Shown here: positions 23,830-37,550 of the stretch, one piece after another | Numbering within the stretch: the first letter of the stretch is position 1 | Layout: each line of letters starts with the position of its first letter | Origin: Chaetorhynchus papuensis | Taxonomy: Eukaryota > Chordata > Aves > Passeriformes > Rhipiduridae | Assembly: GCA_013396525.1 (NCBI GenBank) | Contig: VWYX01000357.1 | Coordinates: 434,001-498,000 of the forward strand | Direction of reading: 5' to 3' | Length of the DNA stretch: 64,000 nucleotides | The notes under the pieces: model-generated | Databases searched by the model: none | What the model saw: the letters and a program-made list of their open reading frames with translations, nothing else | What the model was told of the DNA's origin: nothing | Program-made: the position numbers and the translations under genes

Positions 23830-26800
23830 CTGCTGTCACTGATTTCCTTTGATAGAACATGTTAACTGGTATTTCACAGTAAGCAAAACATTCCTGGTCC
23901 CAAAAACTTTTTCTGAATTCACTGTGAAATGCTGAAATTCAGCTGCTTAGGAAGCACGTGTCAGAAATCTTCACCAATTCCCAGAGTTCTTGTGGTATGG
24001 TAAACTTTGGCATATTTTTTTTTCTTTCTCTTCATCATTTTCTCTGTAGTAAAGGAAGCACTGCTCCTTATGTTTCTTTGCTGCTCATCTTTATCACTGG
24101 ACAAAAGCACATAGTTGCACTTAAACCTCCTCAAAACCCAAAGCACTACAAATAATAAGAATAAAACCAAATGGCCTGAGAAATTTCAAACTGCAGCCAC
24201 TTTAAATGGAACCAACATCTCAGCAGAGTTTAGAAAGCTGATTTCAGTTCTAGACAGCCTGGACAACCCAGTGGCTCTGGCAAGCTGTTCTGAGTCAGTG
24301 CAAGGTTTCAGTATTGACTACTAAAAATAAAGAATGAGAAACATGACTGTGAATCATTGTTTTGGGTGAAGCAATCTAGATTTAGCAAATCTAGGTAGTA
24401 TGCCTGTAAACCCAGCTGATTTGGTAACAGCTGGGACAACTCTGTCTGTATTATATTGTGGTTTGAAAAATCATGTTCACATAAACAATACCAAGTTTTG
24501 CATTTCTGAATTTGTTTCGGTTTTGTTTTTTTCTCCATTGGGTTAACATTTATTATTTTGTTTCACCTTTTGAGTCGCATGTTCCATCATCCTTTACCTT
24601 GGAATTGCTATCTGTTTTTTCATCCTAGCTGTTGGACTTTTTCCTAGGAGTCTGAAATTGGTTAAAAGCAAGAGGGGAAAACAAAGTGCCTTATGGCCTT
24701 AACGAAGAGCATGCTGGAAGGGTAAATTTCTTTTCCACATAACTAGTCTTCACTCAAACTAAAAAAAAAAACCAAAAAAGCATAACCAAAACCCCCAAAC
24801 TATAAAGCTGCCATTATCAATATTAATTATGCAGATATGCATCACTCGAGGCATTCAAGGCATTCATTTGTTGAGAGAAACCTTGAACTGCAAAATGTAA
24901 AAAGCCCTGGAAAGAAAATCTAATAAAATAAAGACGAAGAACTCGTCTAACATTGTGACAGAATAGAAAAGGTCAGGTTTAAATTCAAAGATAAGGAAAA
25001 GAACAAACTTAACAGGTAAATGAGAGAGAGAAAAAAAAAGACAGATTTAATGTTAGGGGAAAAAATCAAATTGAGTGCATACCTAGAAAGCTCAACAAAC
25101 ACTGGACAGAATAAGAATAATCCTCTAGTAGACCCAAGGTACTGATAATTCCTGCTTTCTTCAAAATGATGGGCTTGTTAGTTGGTGTATGCTGTGACAA
25201 AAACTGCCGGCCACCAGAATAAATGAATAATTGGAACCAAAAATTCTTCGTGAAGCTGATGCTTATCTAAATATTAAGTTAGTGAGGAGAATGTGGCTGT
25301 GTGTTGGAAGGGGTGTCTCTGAATATTGAACAGATGGCATCTTGTACTTTCCAAGAAGAATAACAATAGCTGCTGGACTGAACCCTTCTCTGGGGCCACA
25401 TTCATGTTCTGCTTAAAAGTCTGATGTGCCAGTAGAAGTGAACACAGAGTTGTGTGTAAATTGCTGCGATTGCCTTCTGCTGTAGAATCTGGTGCTGCAT
25501 TCACTGCTGTGTCAGTGGTACCATAGTATTGCTAAGAGTAAATTTACAGTAATCCAAATCCCTGGTGAAAAATTTGGTACGGCTATTTGGAAGATGGGAG
25601 AAAAAGAAATCAGAACGCCAAGTCTTTGTGAGCAGCAAATACCCAAATCTCTATTTTCTTCCTCAAAAATAGCATTAATCCCAAGTCCTGTAAGCTGCAG
25701 TGGGCTTCATTTTGCTTTTCATTCTTTTTGTAGTGCAGTGTTGATATTTCTGTCAATCCCGGTGGCCATAATAGAGTAAAGGCTGCTGATGCTGTGCTGA
25801 ACAAAGATGTGTCTGTTTGTCAGGACAAATGGCCAAGGGCACACACTTCCAGCTTTGTGTGTGTTGATGGAAAGCCATGACTTCTGCTTCTCAGTTTGCG
25901 TCTGAGGAAATAAAATAGAGTTGGGATTTAGAAACAAAGCTTATTGAACAATTATCTATCCTCATGCTTAATTCCAGCATGTGCAGTTGAACTTGTTTCA
26001 TTCTTCACCTCTGTAAGCAACTACCCAAATCACTTGTTATATGTTTTCATCTTCTTCTCTAGTAATTTTCTTCTCGATAGAAATAGGTGGTGCAGGTCTG
26101 ACATGTCTGTAAATCAGAGTTGTCTACTGACAAAGCAGAAGAAAATGACCTGAGAAATTTTAAAGTGTATTTCAGAGAGGTCTCCTCTGACTACAGAATA
26201 GTATTTCAGTGTTTCTCTGACCTACTAAACACAGCTCAATCTGCTAACGGGAGGGACTGATTAGCTTGCACAAGCTAAAATGTCTTCCCACACACTACAG
26301 GAGTATATTGGAGAGTGTTCTGTAATTTGCCTAAACACAAAACTGTTTATAGGCATCTCTTTTAAACCCTTGCTCAGATAAGAGTGCAGTCTGGAAGCTG
26401 ACTAGATGTTTTGCTTATCATATTCTTTGGTACATTTAATGAAATCATATCTATTTTCTAAGCAATTGCTAAGTATTTGGTTTTCCAGTTATTAGAGATT
26501 TCTTTTCTTACCATACTGGAGGGGCAGCAAAGGTGAGGGAGAGTTTTGTCTCTTGTTTGGGTTTTTTTTTGTTTGTTCATTTTTGAGAGTTCTGTTGTTT
26601 GATTTTGTTCTTTTCGTTTTTGTTTTTATTACATGACTTTTTTGCCTCATTATTAAAAAACTGAAAGCATTAAATCGCCCTGTGTTATACCAAAATCCTT
26701 GGCAGCTGCAGTCCAGTAGCAGAGCTCCTGTCCCGTGTGGCAATGAAAGCCCTCACACCTTGTCACCTGCCATAATCCTAAACTCTGAGCTGTGTAGGTG

Positions 26801-28849
26801 GGCACCTTACATGATGAAGAGAGAGCTCAAGCCAAGGAGGACATGCCTAAAATGATGAAGGAAGAAATACAAAGGAAAAAGGTTAAAAGAACCAAGAACT
26901 GACCTTTGCACAGAGATCACTCTAGTACTGGGGTGATAGGTAAGAAATCTTTCCATTAGGCATTCATGCTTAAGCCAGTGCTGTGCTGCTCCACTTCAGT
27001 TTGGAGAACAGGAGAGTGCCCAAGGTCAATCATGGAACAGTCTTTGGGCACAGCCCTGGAGCAGGAGGAGACTTGGCCTCTCTTCTCCCAGTCTTCCTTG
27101 TCTTTTTAGTTCCCTGAACCTTTTTGACATTCTGTTGCTGTTTGCTCACAGTAAGCAGCCACATCTCAAAGTTCCAGCCAGACTGTCTTGTAATCATAAA
27201 TTGCAGCAACATTTCTGTCAATGAACTATTCCACCCACAGTCTTCTTTTCACCATGTCTATCCTTATGAGTGATCCTGATTCCTAGCTTTGCTTCCCAGT
27301 ATTTTTGTGAGCTCTGCTGAAGTCGTGCCCTGCCTGTCACTAGCTTTAGATGATAAGAAAATACTTTTTCATAGATTCAGTTACTCAAAGCAGATTTCCA
27401 AAAGGCAAAGATGATCTTTTTCCTAACTTATTTCTATTGATTAACACATGTAAACATTGAAAGCTACTAGCAGGCTGTTCTTTGTTAGCATTACCCTCAC
27501 ATATAAGTCCATGGAAGATTACTTGGGCACCTGGGACCTTGCTGCTTGGAAAACTTCCCATCTTGGATTTTGAAGGCACCCTATGTGCTTTCATATTCAC
27601 ATGTCCTACAGAACGGAGACTAATAATGCTGAGAATATTTCCCAGAAACTTGATTGATGGAGATATCAGTGACCAACTGAGCTCAACAGAGGTTGCTCCC
27701 AAGGGTCAAGACCAGAGCTCACATTAGGAATCAGTGTCCTTAACTGCACTTCCATGCATGATATATTTGGATGATTCAGATTTAAACATAGAGTATTTGA
27801 AAACTGACCTAAAGCTCAAGAAATGCATCGTATGTTCACACATACAAAGCATTCATCTCATTCAGAGGAAGACACAGTTGTCCTAGGCAAATGTCTGAAC
27901 TTCAGGCAACCATCTATTATGAAGTGTTCCTAAATATTTTATCCCAGAGCTGTCTTAGTTCCATTTTGCTTATGGTCAGTGTTACAGGTGGATTCAAGGG
28001 AGACCTGCATGTAGTATATACCAGCCAGATGTGAGCTGGTTTTGCATCCAAAACAATGCAAACACATAGCTTGTCTTGCAGTGTTTTGGTTAATAATCTC
28101 AGCATTGAGCTCAGATAGAGTGTGATATCATTTCCTGAAAGGTCTGTGTAGATGTGCTGAAAATATGAAAGCTACAATGGAACTGCATATTATTTTGGAT
28201 CTTTGCTGTGAGAACTTAATTCTATGTTTATTCAAATTAAAAGTCTTCAAGAAAGAGGAAAGAAGGGAGAGACACTATAGCACACAAATGTCCTAATGAT
28301 GAGAGTGCTTTGTGTGTTGAGTTTTGAATCTAGTTCTCCCATATTCTGGAGTGCTACTCTTACAAGCCAATATAGGCACAGGCCAATATATGCACAAGTT
28401 GTGCCTTTCATGGTCCTTTACACTGTACGTGAGGCAAACTGCTTGTCAGGTCTGCAGGTTTAGAAATAGGAGAGTAAGATTATTCTCTTGCTTTGTTTCT
28501 ACTGAAATACATCAGGTTTATTCCTAAAGTGGAAGTAACATTAGACAAAGGACTTAATAGTCAGAGTTCAAATGTTAATTCTGATTCAGATTTTTTGGGA
28601 TCCCCCTTCTTAAGTTTGTGTTAACACAGGACTCAGCCTGATTTTTGAACTCAAACTCCATATCCTGATCATCTGTCTTTTCTCTGTCTTGGCTTTTGCA
28701 CTTCTACTCACTCTAAATTAAGTCTGCTGTCAACCACTTCTCGCACAGTCAAGGAGACTGGTTCCAATTTTAGTGGTGCTCTGAAAGAATTCGAGATGCC
28801 ACTGATGTTCTTGAAGGGAGAGAGGAAGAAGCAGAGTAAGTTATACTGT

Positions 28850-28864
28850 AATAAATAAATAAAT
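28850..28864. repeat. (AAAT)n short tandem repeat
   Basis: Fewer than four copies of AAAT; a short simple repeat with no further significance. Confidence 0.85.
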
Positions 28865-30145
28865 ATTCCCTGTTACCTCTTTTGGTAGTTAATTACTGAA
28901 GAGGTTAAACTCTTATGTCTTTAACATTTCATCTCATAACTCAGTTATACTTTTATTCTCTTGCCTAGAGGTCTTCAGGAAGCCCTCTGGTGTTCTGTGA
29001 TACATAATAATTACAAAGTTGGGGATGAAGAAAGAGGCCAAAACGTTTTAAGAGGCCAAACTGCTTTGCAGTGTTTCTTTCACAGGCTGTCGTTTCTGTT
29101 TATCAAATATCTGTATGTCAGATTCCTGCTGGTGTGAAAGGTCAAAAGTCACAAGTTTTAGAGGGACTGATTAATTTTTGGGCCAGAGAACCCTGTAAGA
29201 GAGCAACACATTAACAAAAAAAAACAAAAGATAGGAAATTTGCCATCTTACAGAAAAGGGAAGCAAAAGAGCTTCTCACCAGAAGCAATGAAACAGAAGG
29301 ATACAACAAATGAAAAATATTATTTTTTATTCTCATTTAAAGGTGTGAGAAAGATCAGAAGAGCAACTGAGTGGAAAGATATCCACACTCATCCTCAGTA
29401 AGCTTACCAGAGCACTGTAAAAAGGGACATTTTAAAAATCCTTCTCCATCATCTCCTTTTATTAACAAGTGAACCAGAATTATCTTCAGCCATTTTAATT
29501 ATTTTGTTAGGAGTTCTGTAATTGTTTTAATGCAGAAGAGAGAGAGAAACAAATGATGGATTTTATGTAAATACCGGTTGCTAATGATGCTATCAAGAGA
29601 CTGAAAAGCAGGAAATGGGAGGAGCTGATAAACAGGAGAGGTTAATTGAAAGTGCTGTGCAGAGATGGCTTCACACATGGCTCCTGGGTGAGGAGCCTGT
29701 TGTGTTCCTGCAGTTTATCCAGGCAATGAATATACATTAATGTTTGATTAAAGTCTAGTGTACTGCAATCAGATATGACAAATTATGTGCTAAGAGATGG
29801 TGAGGAACTACACCAAAGATTTCTGTCAACTGGGATTAATTAAGTTCATGGCCAAGGAAAACATTCCTGCAGACCTAAGCAGCACCCCTTGTGTTAACTA
29901 GGGGGTGTCAAGACTTCCTTCACTGTCAGACACAGGAGGTCAGTGGTGTACCTTTGTCTTGCTCTTCTTCCATGGCAGCTCCTTCAAGCCCTACCCTACT
30001 ACCACATTTTCTGCACATATTTTTTCACTTCATATAAATGTGGCTCATCAGTTGTGCTGGGATTCTCTGGGGCCACAAACCAGAATAAGCCTGGAGAAGA
30101 AGAGCATCTCAATAGAGAAACTGGGAAATCTTACCAAGACACATG

Positions 30146-30169
30146 TGTTTAGACATATGTTTAGACATA
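30146..30169. repeat. Perfect 12-bp tandem duplication
   Basis: TGTTTAGACATA occurs twice back to back with no mismatch, which suggests a recent slippage or duplication event. Confidence 0.92.
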
Positions 30170-33169
30170 GACAGTCTCTAGAGCGAGAAATGAAATCATG
30201 GAGTTAGAGAATACTTCAGAGATTAGTGCCATGCTGTATAAAAGCTGAAGTAGTATTTGGGAATTGTTATGTGTTGTACTTCACTGGTAATAAATGCACA
30301 AAATTACCCAGAACTACTAAATTTCATACTCTGAAATAGGGCTTTTCTACCTATTAAATATAAGGTTTTCATAAATATTAATATGGAGGTCAAAATGTGA
30401 GAAATGAGAAAGTGAAACAGATTGAAAGGGTTCTGTTCCTAGACAGGTATTTCTGTACTGATACAGAGAAGCTTACTGAAATCTAGCTTCTGCAGAGCAC
30501 ATGGATTATCTGGAAGTTAAAATGGGAAGATTTTTTTTCTGATTCATAAAATTGGGAATATATAAAGAAAAAAAGACACTGAGATCGCTTGGACTGAGAC
30601 TACCCCAATTGCTGCTCCAGTGGGACTGATTATTTTCACGTATCAGTTGTCAGTAACACATGTTGGCATGAACCTTGAAGGAATGGAATGAATGGCCAGC
30701 TCTGAAAAGTATGGAGTTAAAGCAGAATACATTAAGGAAGAGAGAAGCTTCAGTGCAAATCCTACATGAATAAAATGGGTACAGTAGAGTACATATTTAT
30801 CTGTACATTGAATGAAGTATTATCTAAATAACTTCCATGTCTGCTAATTAGAAATAACTCAACTGAGTCTGAGTAAATTCATAACGGAATTAGATAAGTA
30901 GAAGAATACTAATGCCATCAAAACCCAGCCCTTGCTGAAAAATGTAGAGGCTGAATTTCTAGAACAATCATGCTGTTATCAGAAAGAGAAAGGTGAAAAA
31001 AACAGGTCTGTGCTTGGGTGATTTTCTTTTTTCATTTGCTCTTGGCTGTTCAAGACTTCCTTGTAAGTGGACTCAGCAGGTTCTGTTAGTCCAAGATGTC
31101 TTGAAAAATGGTTTAAACTAAGGCTTTGTACTATTTTCTACATCAGATTAGTATAATTTTCTCCATGATTATTTTTGGTCATTCTGACATCCTTGCTGTG
31201 TTTTTAAGGAAGGAAAGATGGATAGAGTGACTTGAAGTAGAGAAGTTGGTGGTATCTGGTTTTGTTGCTTTGTAAATCTGATTCATGTTCACACAAACAC
31301 CAGTCTGAAATTAGATTATCAGACAGCATTAATGTAATTTTTCTCTAGCTCATATCTTATTTCTAGGAATTAACTGAACTTCCAGAGCAGATTCTGCTAA
31401 TGCGTATAAACAGCGTTCCCAAGGAAAGTTTAGCCTATTTGCCTCAACAAACTTCTGGGTTCTTTATCCAAAGCAGTGCACAGTTGGGTCCTGCTATTTA
31501 GGAGGATGGTGATGGCTGGTGCTTTCAGTTCACCTGATTGCTTTTCCTCTGAAACAGGCAAGAAATGTTCTTGCAGTGGGTTACAATGGAGAGGGGATGT
31601 GAGGAGCTGCTCTTCACCAAACCTGAAGTGTCTCACCTCAAGTTTCTTGTGCTGCATGTTAACCCTCCCACCCACCACTTGGTATCCACTGTTTGTGCTT
31701 TCCTCCGACATCTGTGATCCTTTCTCAGTGTTGTGTCACAGGAGATGTGTCACAGCCTGCAGGCTACGACAGGAACAGGCCCAGCTTGGGGCATTGTCAG
31801 TAGATGACTGGTGACATGAGAATGTCACCCATGAGGCTTCTACACCTAATCCCACTCAACCATAGAGGGTCTTCCACAAGCCCAATTTTATTTGCTTGAT
31901 AATAGGGTTTTGAGGCTATGTGAACAGTGACACTTAGTGGCAACTGCCAGAACTATACCTTCAGGAGAAGAGGCTGTTTGATACAAGACATGATAGTTGT
32001 AATATATCTAATTGTCTGAAATATCTAATTAATCAGAAATGTCAACAGTAGCCATTCAGCTTGGCTTCCATTAGATTAATTTATGTACCAGTTAAACTCT
32101 GTCACAAATGGGGGAAAATGAAGGAAAAGAGAACATTGACTTCTGAGTCTAAGTAACATTAATTAGTACATAGGTGATGGTGTTTGCCTGTGTAAATTCT
32201 GCTCTCTCTATCCTATACATAAAAATTATTTGGTCTTAGTATGTAGAAAAATCCTTCAGCTCTGGTACAGAGACCATGTTTAATTACTTCTAGATCTTTT
32301 TCAGTTCTGTCTGCCCTTTTCAGGGGGGAGACAGGAAAGATAAGAGTTGGGCTAACCTGCTTTTAGGAAGTGGAAGGGTGAACTTCCCACATACAGTCTT
32401 TCTTTATTCATTCTTCTGAATTTGTTGCCTCTTGCATTTTTTTTAATTTATCTTCTTTATTTTTTTCCTTTTGACTCTTGCTTAATGTTGCTGGTTTTCT
32501 GCATGTCTTAAAGCCTCAGCTGAACAACTGCTCTCCTTTTTTAAGAAAACTGCTCACCAAAATTGATGCCAGTGACTTATCTCAGATAAGGGGATTCAGC
32601 CAGTTACCTGTGGTTTTAATTTCTGCTTGCATAATGGAAACATCGTCATTGTTACATGCACTTCCCTGATCTCCAGGATCCTCCTACCTCAGAATCTTTC
32701 CTCCACTGAGAAAGTTCACCTTTTAGCCCTTTTAGCCGCTGGCCCCCAGTTTTCCCAGAACCAGAAGGTACGGCCAGCCTTGTAATTGGCAGTACTGTCT
32801 CATTAATGGGAGGATTCAGGATACATCACCTCTGTTCAGACCTGGTGATCTGAATCCCAAAATCGTGGGGACTCATTCACATTACATTATCCTGAAGATT
32901 CAGATATGGCTGGAGAAAATGCTTATCTAGGACCTGAAGAAGGCCAGTCAAATCTTATATTGGGTGCTTGAATTTTATCACTTGTAGTGATCCTAACAAG
33001 AAATAGTTAATTTATACAAATCATTCATTACCCAAGTGGATGTTTCTACAACTAGAACTGCATATAACACATTTAATAGCACAGGCAAGGAACACTGCAC
33101 TGTAGGAGGCAGGATAACAATATTGTTTCATAGTCTGCTTTACTAAAAAAAAGACCTCTGAATTCAAAG

Positions 33170-33199
33170 CAGAAACATTATAAACAGAAACATTATAAA
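33170..33199. repeat. Perfect 15-bp tandem duplication
   Basis: CAGAAACATTATAAA is repeated twice, head to tail, without mismatch. Confidence 0.92.
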
Positions 33200-33593
33200 T
33201 GGAGTTAATCTTCCTCTTTTTTGAAAATCTAGTGTCTCTCATGACAACCACAACATGGAAATGTTTCTGACTCCTTTGAAATTCACCGGCTACTTTGAAA
33301 AAATTGTAGCTTATAAATAAAATTAATTGTTATTTCAAAGGAATAACAATTAAAGCAGCAGAGCTAATTAAATGAATTTTGAAGGAACGGTATTTTGTGG
33401 AGTTGCACGTTTTTGTTGTAGTAACAAATGGTAAATTTATTCAGAATTTGATATCAAAGGAAACGAGAAAACAAGTTGCCAGTTACGTAGAAACATTGCT
33501 GCTGTTTCCTTTAAAGAAAACATATTTAATTTCTTTCTTCTGAAGCCAGTGTCAATTATAGTTGTGTCTAGCTTGTATCTAATAACCTCATAT

Positions 33594-33890
33594 TGTAGAA
33601 TTATTATGTGGACTGGAAAGGGGCTCTGGAGGTCATCAGGTTCAACCTACCATTAAAAGCGAGGACACCTTGCATCAGGTTGTTCAAACTGTTGTCCACT
33701 AAAATTTTTAATATCTCCAGTAACCTCTCTTTTCAGGCTTTTCCAGTGCTTGACAGTCATTCTTTTTCCAACATCTAACCAGAAACTTCCTTACTGTAAC
33801 TTGTACCTCTTTCTTCTTGTCCTCCCACTGCAGTCCCCTGAGAAGGATCTGACTCCATTTTCTCTAGACCCTGCCAATTGTTGAAGACAT
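33594..33890 (-). mobile_element. CR1 LINE 3' end, old copy
   Basis: On the plus strand, GTAGAATTATTATGTGGACT then GGAGGTCATCAGGTTCAACC mark a diverged antisense CR1 tail. It is followed by CTTTTCCAGTGCTTGACAGT and CTTCTTGTCCTCCCACTGCA, which match the order of CR1 3' UTR blocks. It has no coding capacity. Confidence 0.82.
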
Positions 33891-34019
33891 TTAAACGATT
33901 CACTTTGCCTAAAGAAAATATTTCCATCAATAAGAACAGAAGTGAAAATATTTCTGCTGGCTTTCTATGAGACCATTTTCTTTTCAGATGCGTCTGGACA
34001 AAAAGAAGTGCTCCTCATT

Positions 34020-34402
34020 TTTTAGTGTGTTGGGTAATCTCAATGACTGGAGGGAGACCTCATTGCCATCTACAATTTCCTCATGAGGAGAAGTGCAGGA
34101 GCAAGCACTGATGTCTCCTCTGTGGTGACTGGAGACAGGACCCAAGGAAATGGCCTGAAGCTGTGTCAGGGGAGGTTTAGGTTGGATATTAGGAAAAGAT
34201 TCTTCACCCAGAGGGTGGCTGGGCACTGGAACCGCTCCCCAGGGAAGTGGTCACAGCACCAGCCTGACAGAGTTCAAGAAGTGTTTGGACAACACTCTCA
34301 GGCACATGGTGTGACTCTTGGAGTGTGCGGAGTGTGGTCAGGCATTGGACTCAATGATCCTGATGGGTCCCTTCCAACTCAGCACATTCTCTTATACTAT
34401 GG
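34020..34402 (+). mobile_element. CR1 LINE 3' end, sense orientation
   Basis: CR1 blocks appear in forward order: GAGGGAGACCTCATTGCC, GGGAGGTTTAGGTTGGATAT, GATTCTTCACCCAGAGGG, GACTCAATGATCCTGATGGG. The copy ends in ATTCTCTTATACTATG, a degraded form of the ATTCTATG terminal repeats. The overlapping open frames at 33984-34406 are CR1 sequence. Confidence 0.92.
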
Positions 34403-35416
34403 GTGAGAAAGGAAGAAAATAAACACAAATCCTGAAACAAAAGTAAACTTCTGAACCTGTAGACTGTGTTAAAGAGTACAAAATGGGAAATAAAAATCCA
34501 TATTTGAAAGAAGAGGTTAAATGCAAATATTTTCATCCTGAACAGTGTTTCAATTTCAGATATTTATAAAAATACTCAGACTTAGAAAGGCTAGAATAGT
34601 AATAATATGAAAATCTTCCTTATATTTTTTTTTGTCTTGATGCTGTATATATTTTAACAGAAGATTGGATACAGTTTAGTGATTCATCGTTTCCCATTCT
34701 TTTGATGCTGAGGTCTTTCACAGGTGCAGATTCTTGATACATTTTGTGAGGCAAAATCAGAGAGACTGTATATGTTTTGAGTTTCTGACCATGAAAGGAT
34801 CCTGTAGTTCAACAAAACAGCACTACTTTTTAGCTTTGAAGCCAAGTATGGGTGTTTTCTCTGTTCAGTATTTTGCTGAACACCACACCGCTTTCACCTC
34901 CAGGTATTCCAGTAACTGTACTTTCCGAGTGACGCGCCCTGGCTTGATGTGATTTGCTTTATGATCCCTGACTATGATGGAAGTATTTCCACATTGTGCC
35001 GTCGTCCCTTGGTCAAACACAGCTTCAGCTGGAGGGAGCTGTGCCATCCTTTGCCCATTGTTTGCTACTGTCCTCTGTGATTGAGTTCAACCTGTTGATG
35101 TCCTGATTGCCAAAGGCTCATCTTTTGAGTTTGAAAAGCCTCTTCCTCGGTGAACGCCTGGGGGTATTTTCAGCTCTATTTAGATTTGTGCATTACAGTT
35201 TTAAATTGCTACTTTGGGCTCTATTAAAACAAATTTCAGAAAGAAAATGTCAGCTTGCAGAAACAGGGAATTGAAAATAGCACTGCTTAGGAACAAACAC
35301 GGATTTCCTACAGATTTCCTCAGCCTTTGTTTAAAAGCGCAGCATTAGTATAATGCTAGTGGGGATTTTTTTATTTGGTACAAGTGCTAATTATGATAAA
35401 ATGTCATTGGTTTGGG

Positions 35417-35448
35417 TAACATATTCGTTTGTTAACATATTCATTTGT
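35417..35448. repeat. 16-bp tandem duplication with one mismatch
   Basis: TAACATATTCGTTTGT is followed directly by TAACATATTCATTTGT. The single difference is CpG to CpA, as expected from CpG decay. Confidence 0.92.
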
Positions 35449-36959
35449 CCAAGAAAAAATGATCTGTAAGAGCTGTGGTGCGCCCAGGTAGGAAATCCCA
35501 GGTTGTAGTCCATTAACTACAGGAGTCCAGTTCCCATTAATTTATGAATGTTTGTTATAATTTTACAGCATAAAATGCTTCATTCATGACATGCACATTT
35601 AGCTTTTAGTAGTTAGTGAGTAAAAGACTCCATATTCAGCATCTTATAATCATAAAATATTTTTATTCCGGAGTCGCAGCAATAAATCTTTCAACTCTGG
35701 CCAGCTGTATAGACTGCATAGCTAGTATCTTGATGTCTTGTGCCTTCTAAAATCATTTATACGACTGGAAATAATTGTGCATACTTTTACTAACTTAGCC
35801 TCACTTTTCTTTTTTTCCCGCTTGTGTAAATTGTATACCAAGTTATTTATTTAGCTTCACTAGGAGCAGTAGAAGGTCATAGAGGGAGCTTGGAGCATTG
35901 ACTGTGAAATTGTAGATGAAATTTTCTTTAGCAAATTCTTTAGTGAAGCACTACTACTTTCAGGTTCAAGCATTATTTTTTAAAAAATATTCCAAAATAT
36001 TTTTTTAAAAATCCCTTAGGACCAAATTGGTGTGTTTCATCACTAATTTTTTTTCCTGGAGCTAAGAAGGTTCTGTAGTTCTCAGGATAGCATTTTTTAA
36101 TTCTGCATGTGTTATTGACACAATATTGGCAGTGAATAAAGAACAGACTTCTATTGAATTTCAGTAGGCCATTTAATTTCTTGTATGGATGGATTCAGCT
36201 CTGAAATAAAGCACTGCAGCTGCTTTTGTCACTCTTCTATACATCAACCAGTGCAATGCAGTTTTCTGTATTATATAAAATAATACTACTGCATGATTTC
36301 ACAACCTAATCTCTTCTTTTCTCCTGGTCAAGTCAACTCTGACTTTTTCACTCAGTGCATATGTATGTGGAAGCAGCAACTTTGGCAACTAGTGGTCTGC
36401 ACTATTTCCTTGTGTTGTATTAGTTCTCTATGACATGAGAATTCTATGTAAAGGAAAGGAAACCTGTAAAATAAAATAAAAAAAAAAACTTAATCAAGTT
36501 GTAATTGCTCTCAGGAATACTTAAAGAAGATTGAGGGACTTTTATTGACCTAAGCATTTTGGAAACCAAAGTCAAATTGAGTACATCAGCCTGCGGCATT
36601 AAATGGATCAGCTCTGAAGTCTCTTGATAGTATTACCCAGGACTGTCTGTTGGAAGGAGGCAAGAACATTCCGTGCTGTTCATCATCTCCTTCTTATTGC
36701 CTTAGACATTTTATGATGTTTGTTTAGTGCTAAGTAGCTCTACATTTGTTGAACTTCTTGGTTGGAAAAGACAAACTGTTGGTGTAAAAAATGGGGAGGC
36801 TGGTCTTTGGAAGTCTGAGTTATTGAAATTCTGTTCCCTTCCAATCAGTCTTCATTCATTCACAGACGTCTCCCAAAGAAGGTAAATACACCTTTTCAGG
36901 GAGTATCTCCTCGACAAATGCTTTTAGAAAAAAATCCTTACAGCACAGAGCTGCCTACA

Positions 36960-37550
36960 AATCCACATGGGATCTGTGTTCTCTGTTATGCAGCGGGCTG
37001 GGAGGGGATCTGTACACGGAACAACAGCTACGTTCAGGGCATGTTTGATGTGGGGATTTGACCCCAGTTGTTCCCATGCCAAAGCCAATGCCTGGGTTAG
37101 AACTTTGCCTCCCTCAGCAGGGCTGGGATTGCGCAGGCTGTGGCTCTGGGGTTCTGAGTGCAGAGCACCTGTGGGTTACAGTCTGCTGGGCTCTGCTGCA
37201 CAGTGAGTCAGTAGCACTGGCTTGAGCAGGCAGAGCTTGGAGGGCACTGAAGAAGTGGTGCTGTGATGCCTTTGGGCTGTGCCAGTCAGCCTTCCTGGGG
37301 GCTGGCCACCCAGGTGGCACACCAGAGCTGTAGTGCAGACTCTCCTGGCACCCCTGCCTGCCCTCACACTTTCCTCGTGACCATTCACTGTGTTACTGTC
37401 ACTGTTCACTGTCTGAGACAGCTGCAGGATCAGGAGCGGCCAACAAGGTGCTCAGATCTGTGTGTAAATGATTCAAAATGCCTCCTTCACAAAACAGACG
37501 AGCTTCCCTGCAAGGAGAAACCGTGTCTGTGCTCACATTATAGGTAGTAT
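36960..37550. other. GC-richer patch of unknown origin
   Basis: This stretch is visibly richer in G+C than its surroundings and has scattered CpGs. Several overlapping open frames exist on both strands because stops are rarer in GC-rich DNA. A small hairpin TGGGG/CCCCA lies at about 37050-37066. I recognise neither a protein nor a repeat family; an old LTR or a regulatory element is possible. Confidence 0.35.

Larger units (their letters stand above)
23830..33593. other. Intronic sequence with no recognised gene or transposon
   Basis: Nearly 10 kb of unique-looking AT-rich intron. It contains A-rich strings near 24760-24790, an (AAAT)n repeat at 28850-28864, a 12-bp tandem duplication at 30146-30169 and a 15-bp one at 33170-33199. 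No exon is supported. Confidence 0.55.
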
